Below, piece by piece: positions 5,581 to 13,849 of a stretch of DNA of 14,002 bases; the first letter of the stretch is position 1, and each line of letters opens with the position of its first letter. The notes under the pieces were generated by a model. The model made no database searches and was not told the DNA's origin. It was given only the letters and a program-made list of their open reading frames with translations. Source of the DNA: Christensenella sp. UBA5399 (GTDB taxonomy: Bacteria; Bacillota; Clostridia; Christensenellales; Christensenellaceae); the NCBI GenBank assembly GCA_002407725.1, contig DHOD01000124.1, positions 13,778-27,779 on the forward strand. Direction: 5' to 3'. The position numbers were made by a program, and so were the translations under genes.

Positions 5581-7329
5581 TTGGGTAAAGAAAGCGCCGC
5601 GGCAGCATTGGAAAAGCCGCTTTTTGGTTCTGTAAAAAGAGGTTCGATACAGTCAATATTGCTATGTATTGCGATAGGCTGCCTGATCAACATTGCGATT
5701 GCCTGCCTTTTTCGCTGTTTCGGGCAGATACAGTTTGAGATGAATGATGATCTGGTCATCCAGAATCTGCTCAACGGATCGCTGGGCGATTATTATGTAT
5801 ACAATGTGCAATCGAATATTGCATTGAATGAAATGCTGGCGGGACTGTACAAATGGAGCGGTGCAGTCAACTGGTACGGCGTTTTTTTGTTTGTTATGCT
5901 GGTGTTTTCGTGCGGGATTGTGGGGGGCGTACTGATAGACAAGCTGGGGATAAAAATAGGTGTCTGCCTGTATTTGCTTACGACGGTCATATTTTTTGGT
6001 TTTTTGATATATCATTTTACATGGACAAGTGTCAGCTATGCCATGATGACGGCCGGACTGGTCTGCCTGGTGTACGGGTTTTCCATACAGGGCAAGGCGT
6101 TGCGCATGCTATTGTATGTACTCTCGGTTGTGCTGTTGGTGCTGTCTGCGTTTTTGCGCAAGGAGACGGTTGCGACCAGTCTGGTTTATGCCGCATCCCT
6201 GCTGGTATTGCTGCTGATCAAATACAAAAAGCGCGCGCTTGGCGCTGTATTGGTGGTGGGGATTGCATTTTCTGTAATCGGTGGGTTTGAAGCGCTGGAT
6301 AACGCGTACTATAACAGTACCGAAGAGCTTAGGGAGTTTAAACGGTTTAATGCAATCCGGGCCACGTTGTCCGACAGGATGCAGATGAGTTATGAAGAAG
6401 ACGGTGCGGTTCTTGCGCAGTATGGATGGGATGTGGCCGACCTTGGTGCGTATCAGGGGTTTGTGTACCCGGACGACAGCAAATTTGACGCAGATGTACA
6501 GGAACAAATATACGACGCGTTATCATATAAAAAATACAATACAAACGTACCGTCCTTGATCGGCGAACTGCGGATTATGTTTTACTATGAATACCTGCCG
6601 TTGACATTGTGTCTTGCTGTGTTTTTTCTACTTGCGTTTTTTTCACAAAAACGCAAATTGTTTAAATTATATACAGTGTTTTTATTTGCGGTGCCGTTTC
6701 TGTTTCACATTTTTTTTGCATTTGTATGGCGGGCGGTTTTCCGCGTGGTTGTGCCGCACTATATCCTCTCGGCAATGCTTCTCTTGTTGTTCATCGATCC
6801 GCAGTACTACCAAAGCATGCTGGCAAGAAGTGGCAGGAGGGTCACATCTGTGGCAGCGGCTGTGATGGTCGGCGTGGCCGCTGTGGGGCTGTGCGGGCGG
6901 TTAGTATCTTTTAGTGAGGTACGGGCAATATGGCAGGGAGACCCGTATAGGGCAGCCAACCAGGAGCTGATTGAATATATGCATGAGAATGACGGCAAGG
7001 CGTATGTATATGGAATGTCATCGATGAATTTGATCAACAATGTGCTTTATACAAGTATTTTTGACACATATCCAAAGGATTATTCTATCAACTTTCGATT
7101 GATAGGGAGTTGGGATGTGCGATCGCCTTCATACAATGATTTTAAAGCGCGGTATGGTCTTTCGAATTTACCAGACGATTTGCTTGATAACGATGATGTA
7201 TACCTGGTCATCCCTGATGATCGGATTTATTACTATCTCCTAAATAAATACGGGCGGGATATAGAATATGAAGAGGTTGTCCGTATCAATGACCAGTACG
7301 CAATAGGCAAAATGGTATTTAAGGATTGA
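5581..7329 (+). CDS. Multi-pass membrane protein, candidate GT-C-like glycosyltransferase (paralogue 1)
   Basis: A 582-residue protein, not assigned to a named family. The first membrane helix (about 22-47) is followed by MNDD (54-57), an acidic pair in the first outside loop, a hallmark position in GT-C glycosyltransferases. About five more hydrophobic segments follow to residue 215. LRKE (192-195) and LLIKYKKRALG (211-221) are shared exactly or nearly with the next gene. A soluble insert (about 240-330) separates these from a second group of helices bearing WRAVFRV and PHY. A C-terminal extracytoplasmic domain has RLIGSWDVRSPSY. GT-C enzymes move sugars from polyprenyl-phosphate carriers outside the membrane; this role is inferred. 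The start is a TTG at 5581, 17 bases after ubiB; AGGGGG lies 13 bases upstream. The next in-frame ATG would remove the first helix. Probably in the ubiB operon. Confidence 0.78.
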   Translation: MGKESAAAALEKPLFGSVKRGSIQSILLCIAIGCLINIAIACLFRCFGQIQFEMNDDLVIQNLLNGSLGDYYVYNVQSNIALNEMLAGLYKWSGAVNWYGVFLFVMLVFSCGIVGGVLIDKLGIKIGVCLYLLTTVIFFGFLIYHFTWTSVSYAMMTAGLVCLVYGFSIQGKALRMLLYVLSVVLLVLSAFLRKETVATSLVYAASLLVLLLIKYKKRALGAVLVVGIAFSVIGGFEALDNAYYNSTEELREFKRFNAIRATLSDRMQMSYEEDGAVLAQYGWDVADLGAYQGFVYPDDSKFDADVQEQIYDALSYKKYNTNVPSLIGELRIMFYYEYLPLTLCLAVFFLLAFFSQKRKLFKLYTVFLFAVPFLFHIFFAFVWRAVFRVVVPHYILSAMLLLLFIDPQYYQSMLARSGRRVTSVAAAVMVGVAAVGLCGRLVSFSEVRAIWQGDPYRAANQELIEYMHENDGKAYVYGMSSMNLINNVLYTSIFDTYPKDYSINFRLIGSWDVRSPSYNDFKARYGLSNLPDDLLDNDDVYLVIPDDRIYYYLLNKYGRDIEYEEVVRINDQYAIGKMVFKD

Positions 7330-7336
7330 CGTTGAT

Positions 7337-9145
7337 ATGGAAAGCGGGAACATGAAAAGAGCACGGTTTCGGGTGGAGAGACACACTGTAAAATCTATTT
7401 TGATATTTACTGCGATTGCCTGCGCAATCAACCTCGCGGTGTTTTTGGTGATCAATAAAATCGACTTTGTGCATTTTGCCATGAGCGACGATTTTTACAT
7501 ACAGAATTTGCTCAATGGGTCAATGGGGGAATATTATACCTATTTCCAGCAAATGAATGTGGCGTTGGTCGGCCTGCTGTCCGGATTGTATAAGCTGAGC
7601 GACGCCGTCAACTGGTACGGGTGGCTGGTGTTCCTGGCGCTTTTGCTGTCGGCCGGCATTGCGGGCGGCATTGTGATGGATAAGTTTGGGCCGAAGCTGG
7701 GGACCGTGCTGTACATTGCGACAATACCGTTCTTTTTTGGATGGATGCTTGCGAACATCACGTTTACGTTTGCCTGTTATGCCATGATGGCCGCATCGGT
7801 GATGTGCCTGATTTACGGATTTTATATAAAAAACAAAAAGCCGGCGCGAATGCTGTATGTGGTTTCCATTGTGCTTGCGGTGCTGGCGGTGCTGCTGCGG
7901 GTGGAGACGGTTGCCACGCTGGCGGTGTACGCGGGATCGCTGGTGGTGCTGCTGTTGATCAAGTATAAAAAGCGCGCGCTGGGCCTGATACTGGCCGTCG
8001 CCGTGATGTTTGGCGCAATCGGTATTTTTGTGGCGATTGACCAGGTGTCCTACAACAGCGATGCGGAACTGAAGGAATATAAACGGTACAATACGGCACG
8101 GAGCTATTTGCACGACAAAGTGCCGCTTGACCATACGCGGTATATGGAAGTCTTTATGACATACGGGTGGGATGTCAACGACATCTTCCTGTTTAAAGAG
8201 TTCTATGTGCCGGACCTGGCGCGGTACGATGTGGAGAGGCTGGAGGGCATTTATGAAGGGCTTGCGCCAATCCATACCAACGATGACGCCGCGGATATAT
8301 TTGTGCAGATCAGGAGCGTGTTCAATTCGGATTACGTATATATGCTGCTGTTCCTGTTTGTGCTGTTCGGCGTTGCGCTGACCACGCAGCGATGCGGCTG
8401 GTTTAAGGCGTACACGGTGCTGCTGGCGGCGTTGCCGTTTTTGTTCAACATACTGTTTGTGGTGCTGTGGCGCGCCGTTTTTCGCGTGACGTACCCGCAT
8501 TATGTGATATCCGCAATGGTGCTGATGTTGTTTGTGGATTTGGAAGCATTTGCGCAGGCCGACCTGGGAAAAACGGGAAAAAGAATTGCCAGTGCGGTGT
8601 TTGCGGGGCTGGTTGCAATGGCGACGGTGGGTGTGGCCAATATGCTGCTTCGGCTGAAATGGGCGAGTGACGAGCGGTGGCTGGAATATGGCGAAGCGAT
8701 CGAAGGCATTCCGCAGGTCTATGAATATGCCGGGCAAAACAAGGATAAAGCGTTTGTGTATGTGCCGACAGCAAAGATGGGGCAGAGCAACCAGGCGTAT
8801 AGCATATTCCATGCGTTCCCCAAGGATTCACTGGAAAACATACGACTGATTGGCGGATGGGATGCACGGTCGCCATCGTATTATGATTTTGAGGACAAGT
8901 ATGGGCTGTACCCGTTGCCCGAAAGCCTGATCAACAATGAAGACGTATACATGATCACATCCGGTGAAGGAGTGCTTGAAGGGTACCTGCGCAACAATTA
9001 TGGAATAGAGGTGCAATATGCCGGGGCAGCGGATATTGCCGGGGGCATGCAAATCGCGCATTTGACATACGACGGGACAATGGACGATAAAATAAACCGG
9101 CATGGGGAGAGCCTGGACGAAATGCTGGTAAAAGAACGGCCCTGA
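7337..9145 (+). CDS. Multi-pass membrane protein, candidate GT-C-like glycosyltransferase (paralogue 2)
   Basis: A 602-residue tandem paralogue of the previous gene, starting seven bases after its stop. Conserved blocks keep the same order: the first helix (about 18-41); MSDD (49-52) then IQNLLNGS; VNWYG; an RVE in LLRVETVAT (187-194); LLIKYKKRALG (206-216); WRAVFRV followed by PHY in the later helices; and RLIGGWDARSPSY with NxEDVYMI in the C-terminal outside domain. The shared acidic pair, arginine-glutamate and Trp-Arg motifs are the best candidates for catalytic or substrate residues. The ATG at 7337 has AAGGA 11 bases upstream, within the end of the preceding gene; an ATG at 7352 is a possible alternative. 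Codon use is a little more GC-rich than in paralogue 1. It is the last gene of the unit, ending before the terminator at 9195. Sugar donor and acceptor are unknown. Confidence 0.78.
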   Translation: MESGNMKRARFRVERHTVKSILIFTAIACAINLAVFLVINKIDFVHFAMSDDFYIQNLLNGSMGEYYTYFQQMNVALVGLLSGLYKLSDAVNWYGWLVFLALLLSAGIAGGIVMDKFGPKLGTVLYIATIPFFFGWMLANITFTFACYAMMAASVMCLIYGFYIKNKKPARMLYVVSIVLAVLAVLLRVETVATLAVYAGSLVVLLLIKYKKRALGLILAVAVMFGAIGIFVAIDQVSYNSDAELKEYKRYNTARSYLHDKVPLDHTRYMEVFMTYGWDVNDIFLFKEFYVPDLARYDVERLEGIYEGLAPIHTNDDAADIFVQIRSVFNSDYVYMLLFLFVLFGVALTTQRCGWFKAYTVLLAALPFLFNILFVVLWRAVFRVTYPHYVISAMVLMLFVDLEAFAQADLGKTGKRIASAVFAGLVAMATVGVANMLLRLKWASDERWLEYGEAIEGIPQVYEYAGQNKDKAFVYVPTAKMGQSNQAYSIFHAFPKDSLENIRLIGGWDARSPSYYDFEDKYGLYPLPESLINNEDVYMITSGEGVLEGYLRNNYGIEVQYAGAADIAGGMQIAHLTYDGTMDDKINRHGESLDEMLVKERP

Positions 9146-9194
9146 AAGGAAAGATAGTATATAATAATGAATAATTAAGAATGAGTACTTAATG

Positions 9195-9224
9195 AAGCCT
9201 TTCGCGGTGCGAAAGGCTTTGTTT
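9195..9224 (+). terminator. Intrinsic terminator of the phasin-UbiB-membrane protein operon
   Basis: An 11-bp perfect stem AAGCCTTTCGC/GCGAAAGGCTT with loop GGT is followed by TTTGTTT. It lies 50 bases after the stop of the second membrane protein gene and is the only clear terminator after the promoter at 3172. Confidence 0.9.
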
Positions 9225-9280
9225 GTAGCGAAAATAATCCAGCAAGCTTATTGAAGAGGATAAAAAAAGCACTTTAGAAC

Positions 9281-9323
9281 AAAAAAACCTCCGCGTGCCA
9301 TGTTACGAGAACACACGGAGGTT
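9281..9323 (-). terminator. Intrinsic terminator of the gcv operon
   Basis: On the minus strand AACCTCCGTGTG (9323-9312) pairs with CACGCGGAGGTT (9297-9286), with one mismatch and a 14-base loop. It runs straight into seven T residues (complement of 9281-9287). It lies about 100 bases after the gcvPB stop codon and faces the plus-strand terminator at 9195-9224. Confidence 0.85.
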
Positions 9324-9420
9324 CCTGACATGAATTTCATTGCGAAAAAGCTGCAAACAGCGCATATCACCTACGAGAGTCCCAAATGATGACATCTGTT
9401 GGAATCGGCATGGTGAGTTG

Positions 9421-10860
9421 TTAATGATCATAGTGCCGCAGCTTGGGCTCGCGTGCCGCCTTGACCTCGTCGGGCCGGCATACCGGTGTTGTATAAGGCG
9501 AGGTATGGAGCAGGTCGGCATCGTTTTTGGCTGTATGGATGATTTTATCCATGATGTTTGCCATGTCGTCGAGCGTCTGCCGCGACTCCGTTTCGGTTGG
9601 CTCAAACATCAGCGCTTCGCCGACCGTGAGGGGAAAGTACATGGTGGGCGGATGCACGCCGTAATCAATCATCGTTTTGGCGATATCCTGTGCCGATACG
9701 CCCGTTTGCTCTTTCAGCGTATCCAGCGACAGCACAAACTCGTGCATGCAGGGGGAATCGTAGCGTAGCGATGAATATTGCTCCAGTGCGCGCAGCAGGT
9801 AATTGGCGTTCAGCACAGCGCGCATCGATGCTTCCTTCAGGCCGTCTGCACCCAACGCCAGGACATAATAAAGCGCCTTGACCAGTACGAGGAAGTTGCC
9901 ATAAAATATTTTGGCACGTTTGATGCCGCCGCTGTCATCGCCGGACAGTGCGTACGTACCATCCGCGAACGTGGCCATTGGCGTGGGCAGGAAGCGCGCA
10001 AGGGCTTTGCAGACGCCTACGGGACCGCTGCCCGGGCCGCCCCCGCCATGTGGCGTGGCAAGCGTTTTGTGTATGTTCCAGTGCATAATATCGAAGCCCA
10101 TATCACCCGGCCGTGTGACGCCCATGATGGCGTTCATGTTGGCGCCATCATAGTATAGCAGGCCACCGGCATTGTGTACGATTTCTGCGATCCGGCAGAT
10201 GTTTTTCTCAAATTTACCCAGCGTGTTTGGGTTTGTAAGCATCAGCGCCGCCGTTGTATTGTCCGCAGCCTGCTCCAGCGCATCCACATCCACAAGCCCA
10301 TCGGGGCCCGAAGGGATGTTCACTACCTCGTAGCCGCACATGGCCGCCGTTGCAGGATTGGTGCCGTGAGCCGAATCAGGCACCAGCACCTTGGTGCGCT
10401 TTGTATCGTGGTTGTGCGCGTGGTATGCGCGTACAATGTTGATGCCTACCCATTCGCCCTGTGCCCCCGCGGCGGGCATCAGCGATGTGGCGCCCATGCC
10501 GGAAACCTCGTTGAGCGCCTCCTGCAGGCGGTACATGACCTCAATACAGCCCTGTGCGCTATCCTGCGACTGCAGTGGATGGATGTCGGTGAAATGCGGA
10601 GAGGATGCGGCGCGTTCCGCTGCCTTGGGGTTATACTTCATTGTACAGGAGCCAAGGGGATAAAACCCGTTATCTACGCCAAACGCCATGCGGGACAGCG
10701 CCATATAATGGCGAACCACCGCCACCTCGGCGGCTTCCGGCAGGCGGGGCGCATTGGCGCGCAATGCTTCCGTGGGCGGGGCGTATTGCGAAATCAGCGG
10801 ATTTGCGGGCAGTATATCATTGGCCTGCCCAGGCGTGCTTTTTTCAAAAATCAGCTTCAT
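9421..10860 (-). CDS. gcvPB: Glycine dehydrogenase (decarboxylating) subunit 2, P-protein C-terminal half
   Basis: A 479-residue PLP subunit of the P-protein, which decarboxylates glycine and passes the aminomethyl group to the lipoyl arm of GcvH. The PLP lysine is Lys265 in HWNIHKTLATPHGGGG, followed by the glycine-rich GPGSGPVGV. Other family blocks are GFYPLGSCTMKYNPK, the AGAQGEW substrate region, SAHGTNPA, and the C-terminal FEPTETES. The start is the ATG at 10860, with a very strong AAAGGAGG upstream inside gcvPA; a longer reading in the same frame would add 23 residues with no family likeness. It overlaps the gcvPA stop by four bases (ATGA), so the two halves are translationally coupled, as suits subunits of one dimeric enzyme. 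Last gene of the operon. Confidence 0.97.
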   Translation of the reverse strand: MKLIFEKSTPGQANDILPANPLISQYAPPTEALRANAPRLPEAAEVAVVRHYMALSRMAFGVDNGFYPLGSCTMKYNPKAAERAASSPHFTDIHPLQSQDSAQGCIEVMYRLQEALNEVSGMGATSLMPAAGAQGEWVGINIVRAYHAHNHDTKRTKVLVPDSAHGTNPATAAMCGYEVVNIPSGPDGLVDVDALEQAADNTTAALMLTNPNTLGKFEKNICRIAEIVHNAGGLLYYDGANMNAIMGVTRPGDMGFDIMHWNIHKTLATPHGGGGPGSGPVGVCKALARFLPTPMATFADGTYALSGDDSGGIKRAKIFYGNFLVLVKALYYVLALGADGLKEASMRAVLNANYLLRALEQYSSLRYDSPCMHEFVLSLDTLKEQTGVSAQDIAKTMIDYGVHPPTMYFPLTVGEALMFEPTETESRQTLDDMANIMDKIIHTAKNDADLLHTSPYTTPVCRPDEVKAAREPKLRHYDH

Positions 10861-12170
10861 CCCGCCACCTCCTTTATTTTTGAGATCAAGTGATCGATTT
10901 CGGTTTTTCCGGTCAGCTCGGTGGCGCACCAGAGCATGTTGCCGCCGCCCAGGTCGAGCCCGCCCAGTATGCCGGATTGCGCCAATTGCGCATTCAGCAG
11001 AGCAGGATCTATCGGCGATTGCACCACAAATTCGTGGAAAAAATCACCATTATAAGCCTGCGAAAAGCCACAGGCCTGTAGGCAGTCCAGCAGGTAATGC
11101 GCGTTGGCGTAACACTGCCGCGCACATTCGGACATGCCACCCGGCCCCATGACGCTCATGTATGCGGCGCTCCGGAGCGCGCACCACGCTTGGTTGGAGC
11201 AAATGTTGCTGGATGCTTTTTCGCGGCGGATGTGTTGCTCGCGCGCCTGCAGCGTAAGTACGTATGCCCGCCGTCCGTTGATATCGTCCGTCTCGCCGAC
11301 GATCCGCCCCGGCAGCCTGCGTGTCAGGGCTGTTTTGCAGGTGATAAAGCCAAGATAGGGGCCGCCAAAAGCAAGAGGCAGGCCCAATGGCTGGCCGTCG
11401 CCCACGGCGATATCCGCACCCTGCTCGCCCGGTGTTTTCAATATGGCGGCGGCAATGGGGTTGACGCCGACAGCCAGCAGCGCCCCGGCGGCATGTACCA
11501 GGCCTGCGGCTGCGCCAATGTCCTCAATGACGCCGTAATAGTTGGGGGATTGCATATAGACCCCGGCGACCTCGCTGCCCAGCAACGATTGCAGGGATTC
11601 GAGATCGGTTGCGCCGTCCTTTGCCGCTACGGGCACAACCTGCATACCTGCCGAGTCTGCATATGCCTGCATGACTTCCATGACCTGCGGATGCGTCGTT
11701 TCCGAGACAAGTATGGTGCTTTTTTTGCGAGCCTGCATCATCAGGCAGGCCTCGCCCGCCGCCGTTGCCCCGTCGTATACCGAGGCGTTGGAGGCGTCCA
11801 TGCCTGTCAGCTCACAAATCATGGTCTGGTACTCGAAAATAGACTGCAGCACGCCCTGGTTGAGCTCTGCCTGGTACGGCGTATAGGCAGTCACAAACTC
11901 GTTGCGCGATGCGATGTTATCGACCGCGGCGGGGATGAAGTGCCTGTACGCGCCCGCGCCCAGGAAAACGTCACGGTAGATGGTGTTTTTTTGTGCGACA
12001 TCCTGCAACATGCGTGTGGCCGCCATCTCGCCCAGCCCCGCGGGCAGGCGAAGTCCATCATGCAGCTTCACGCCTGCCGGGACGTCGGTGTATAGCTGGT
12101 CAAGGTTATCGAGCCCCAGGCTCATCAGCATGGACAGGGAGTCCCTGGAGCTGCCGGGAATATAACCCAT
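10857..12170 (-). CDS. gcvPA: Glycine dehydrogenase (decarboxylating) subunit 1, P-protein N-terminal half
   Basis: A 437-residue partner of GcvPB, close to the usual family length. It keeps the MGYIPGS start, the GAGAYRHFIPAAVD block, the FVTAYTPYQAELNQGVLQ region, QSIFEYQT, the MDASNASVYDGATAAGEA substrate loop, and REQHIRREKASSNICSNQ near residue 330. This half lacks the PLP lysine and completes the active site formed with GcvPB. The start overlaps the gcvH stop by one base (TGATG), with GAGGAGG seven bases upstream. Split P-proteins are typical of Firmicutes, some archaea and thermophiles, and differ from the single 950-residue protein of proteobacteria and eukaryotes. Confidence 0.97.
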   Translation of the reverse strand: MGYIPGSSRDSLSMLMSLGLDNLDQLYTDVPAGVKLHDGLRLPAGLGEMAATRMLQDVAQKNTIYRDVFLGAGAYRHFIPAAVDNIASRNEFVTAYTPYQAELNQGVLQSIFEYQTMICELTGMDASNASVYDGATAAGEACLMMQARKKSTILVSETTHPQVMEVMQAYADSAGMQVVPVAAKDGATDLESLQSLLGSEVAGVYMQSPNYYGVIEDIGAAAGLVHAAGALLAVGVNPIAAAILKTPGEQGADIAVGDGQPLGLPLAFGGPYLGFITCKTALTRRLPGRIVGETDDINGRRAYVLTLQAREQHIRREKASSNICSNQAWCALRSAAYMSVMGPGGMSECARQCYANAHYLLDCLQACGFSQAYNGDFFHEFVVQSPIDPALLNAQLAQSGILGGLDLGGGNMLWCATELTGKTEIDHLISKIKEVAG

Positions 12171-12553
12171 CAGTGAGCCTCCTCAGTTTCCAGGAATTTC
12201 TTGTATTCGTCGGCTGTCAGCAGGCCCAGTATGCTGGCGTCGTCAAATTCGACAAACCATGCGTCGTAGCAGGCCCCGTTGATTAATGCGGGCGTATCAG
12301 CCAGCGCTTCGTTTACGGCGGAGACTACTGCGGTGACGGGCGCGTAAACATCGGAAGCGGCCTTCACAGATTCCACAACCGCCATGTTTTCGCCTGCGTC
12401 AAAGGACTCGCCTGCCTCGGGCAGCTCGACATACACGATGTCGCCCATCAGCTCCTGCGCGTGGTCGGTGATGCCCATCCGGACATGGTTGTCGCCGACC
12501 AGGCGGACCCATTCGTGTGACTTTGTGTAATAAAGATCTTCAGGTACATTCAT
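12170..12553 (-). CDS. gcvH: Glycine cleavage system H protein
   Basis: A 127-residue lipoyl carrier protein that shuttles the aminomethyl group from P-protein to T-protein and electrons to the L-protein. The lipoylated lysine is Lys64 in VESVKAASDVYAPV. Other family marks are the YYTKSHEWVR start, GITDHAQELMGDIVYVELP, and the LTADEYKKFL end. The ATG at 12553 has AAGGAG about 11 bases upstream, a slightly long gap. It follows gcvT after 51 bases and overlaps gcvPA by one base. No lipoate ligase or synthase gene is in the window, so its modification enzyme must be encoded elsewhere. Confidence 0.97.
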   Translation of the reverse strand: MNVPEDLYYTKSHEWVRLVGDNHVRMGITDHAQELMGDIVYVELPEAGESFDAGENMAVVESVKAASDVYAPVTAVVSAVNEALADTPALINGACYDAWFVEFDDASILGLLTADEYKKFLETEEAH

Positions 12554-12604
12554 TTTCAGATTATCTCCTTTTAAGGATATTATTTTAAAGTAGTATATTG
12601 ATAC

Positions 12605-13675
12605 TTAAGCTCTCTTATAGAATGGCAGGCGCACGACGTCCGCGTGCAGCATCTTGCCCCGCACCTCGACATCTACGGCAGGCGCGTCTACACCGGCGTC
12701 TACAAGCGCCATGGCGATCGATTGCTTTAGAGTGGGCGACGATGTGCCGCTGGTGACAAAGCCGATTTCCTGGTCGTTCAGGAAGACTTTTGCGCCTTCG
12801 CGGGCAATGCCGCGGTCGGTCAGCACCAGCCCGATGCGCTTACGCCGCCGGGGCTCCATGAGCGCGTCCCTGCCAATAAAATCGGGTTTGTCGCGCTTGA
12901 TGAAAAAGCCGAGGCCTGCCTCGGAAGGGGTGATTGAATCGGAAAGCTCGTGCCCGTAAAGCGGCATCCCCGCCTCGAGGCGGAGCGTATCGCGCGCGCC
13001 AAGGCCGCAGGGAACCAGCCCGAACGCCTTGCCACCCATAAGCAGGGCATCCCATATGGCGCCAGCCTGCGCAGGAGGCGCGTAAATCTCAAAGCCGTCC
13101 TCGCCTGTATACCCGGTGCGCGAAACAAGGCAGGAAACGCCCGCAACACCGCAATCGTGCGTAAACGAATAATACTTCTCCGGCAGCCCGCCGTCCGTCA
13201 GCACCGCCTGCATGGCGGCTTTCGCCTGCGGCCCCTGCACGGCGAGCAGCGCGATATCGTCCGATACATCAAAAAGCTTGGCGCCGCTTCCCAGATTGGC
13301 GGACATCCAGTCAAAATCCTTGGCCCTGTTGGCTGCGTTGACAACGATCATGTACTTGCCGTCCTGCCGGTAAACGATCAGGTCGTCCACTGTGCCGCCC
13401 TGTGCATTGCACATGGGGCTGTACCGTGCCGTCCCTGTCTGCATGCCGGCAAAGTCGTTGGTCAGCAGCCGGTTTAATGCCTGCTCGGCACCGGCGCCTT
13501 CCAGCAGAAATTCGCCCATATGGGACACGTCGAACATGCCTGCGCTGGTACGCACGGCAGTATGCTCGCTCAATATGCCATCCTGGTATTGCACAGGCAG
13601 CAGGAAACCTGCAAAAGGCACCATTTTGCCGCCTGCCTCCAAATGTTTATCGTACAACGGGGTTTTTGCATCCAT
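12605..13675 (-). CDS. gcvT: Aminomethyltransferase, glycine cleavage T protein
   Basis: A 356-residue cytoplasmic enzyme that moves the aminomethyl carbon from GcvH to tetrahydrofolate, giving methylene-THF and ammonia. Family blocks in order: PLYDKH and VPFAGFLLPVQY at the N-terminus; FDVSHMGE (48-55); GGTVDDLIVYR with Asp97/Asp98, the folate-site acid region; VNAANR; RTGYTGEDGFE (186-196); CGLGARDTLRLEAGMPLYGHE; and the GFVTSGTSSPTL barrel domain. I take the ATG at 13675, with GGGAGG seven bases upstream; an earlier in-frame start at 13702 would add nine residues covering that ribosome binding site. It is the first gene of gcvT-gcvH-gcvPA-gcvPB. Its leader shows no glycine riboswitch. Confidence 0.97.
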   Translation of the reverse strand: MDAKTPLYDKHLEAGGKMVPFAGFLLPVQYQDGILSEHTAVRTSAGMFDVSHMGEFLLEGAGAEQALNRLLTNDFAGMQTGTARYSPMCNAQGGTVDDLIVYRQDGKYMIVVNAANRAKDFDWMSANLGSGAKLFDVSDDIALLAVQGPQAKAAMQAVLTDGGLPEKYYSFTHDCGVAGVSCLVSRTGYTGEDGFEIYAPPAQAGAIWDALLMGGKAFGLVPCGLGARDTLRLEAGMPLYGHELSDSITPSEAGLGFFIKRDKPDFIGRDALMEPRRRKRIGLVLTDRGIAREGAKVFLNDQEIGFVTSGTSSPTLKQSIAMALVDAGVDAPAVDVEVRGKMLHADVVRLPFYKRA

Positions 13676-13720
13676 ACAAGCGCCTCCCAAGCGTGGTTTC
13701 AAAGTTGTTTAAGTATAAAT

Positions 13721-13750
13721 ATCATATCACAAAAATGGCAGATTGGGTTA
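13721..13750 (-). promoter_or_regulatory. Probable extended -10 promoter of the gcv operon
   Basis: On the minus strand TGA precedes TATGAT (13729-13721), a TGn extended -10 with one mismatch to TATAAT. The corresponding -35 region, TAACCC or AACCCA, is poor, which is common for extended -10 promoters. It lies about 45 bases before the gcvT ATG, inside AT-rich DNA. Confidence 0.5.
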
Positions 13751-13752
13751 TT

Positions 13753-13778
13753 TTTTCACAGTTCTGGAAATGTGAAAA
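13753..13778. promoter_or_regulatory. 8-bp inverted repeat just upstream of the gcv promoter, possible operator
   Basis: TTTTCACA at 13753-13760 and TGTGAAAA at 13771-13778 are perfect complements with a 10-base centre. The site sits immediately upstream of the -35 position of the gcv promoter, where an activator or repressor could bind. The TCACA-N10-TGTGA order is the reverse of a CRP/FNR-type TGTGA-N6-TCACA site, so I do not assign a regulator. Confidence 0.5.
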
Positions 13779-13849
13779 TCAAAAAACGTCTTTTTGGTCG
13801 CATTTTGAAAAAACACTTGTTGATAAATGCGAAGCGCGGTGACTTTTTA

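Noticed and set aside
4811..5656. 281-codon minus-strand open frame opposite the 3' part of ubiB
   Set aside because: Composition is that of an antisense shadow, and the ubiB kinase motifs and C-terminal membrane helices on the plus strand account for the DNA.
7520..8812. Long minus-strand open frame (430 codons) antisense to the second membrane protein gene
   Set aside because: The protein is full of His, Gln and Arg, typical of the antisense of a hydrophobic reading frame; the plus-strand gene has clear membrane helices and a paralogue next door.
11097..12095. 332-codon plus-strand open frame opposite gcvPA
   Set aside because: Cys- and Arg-rich shadow of gcvPA with no family likeness; gcvPA matches its family along its full length.
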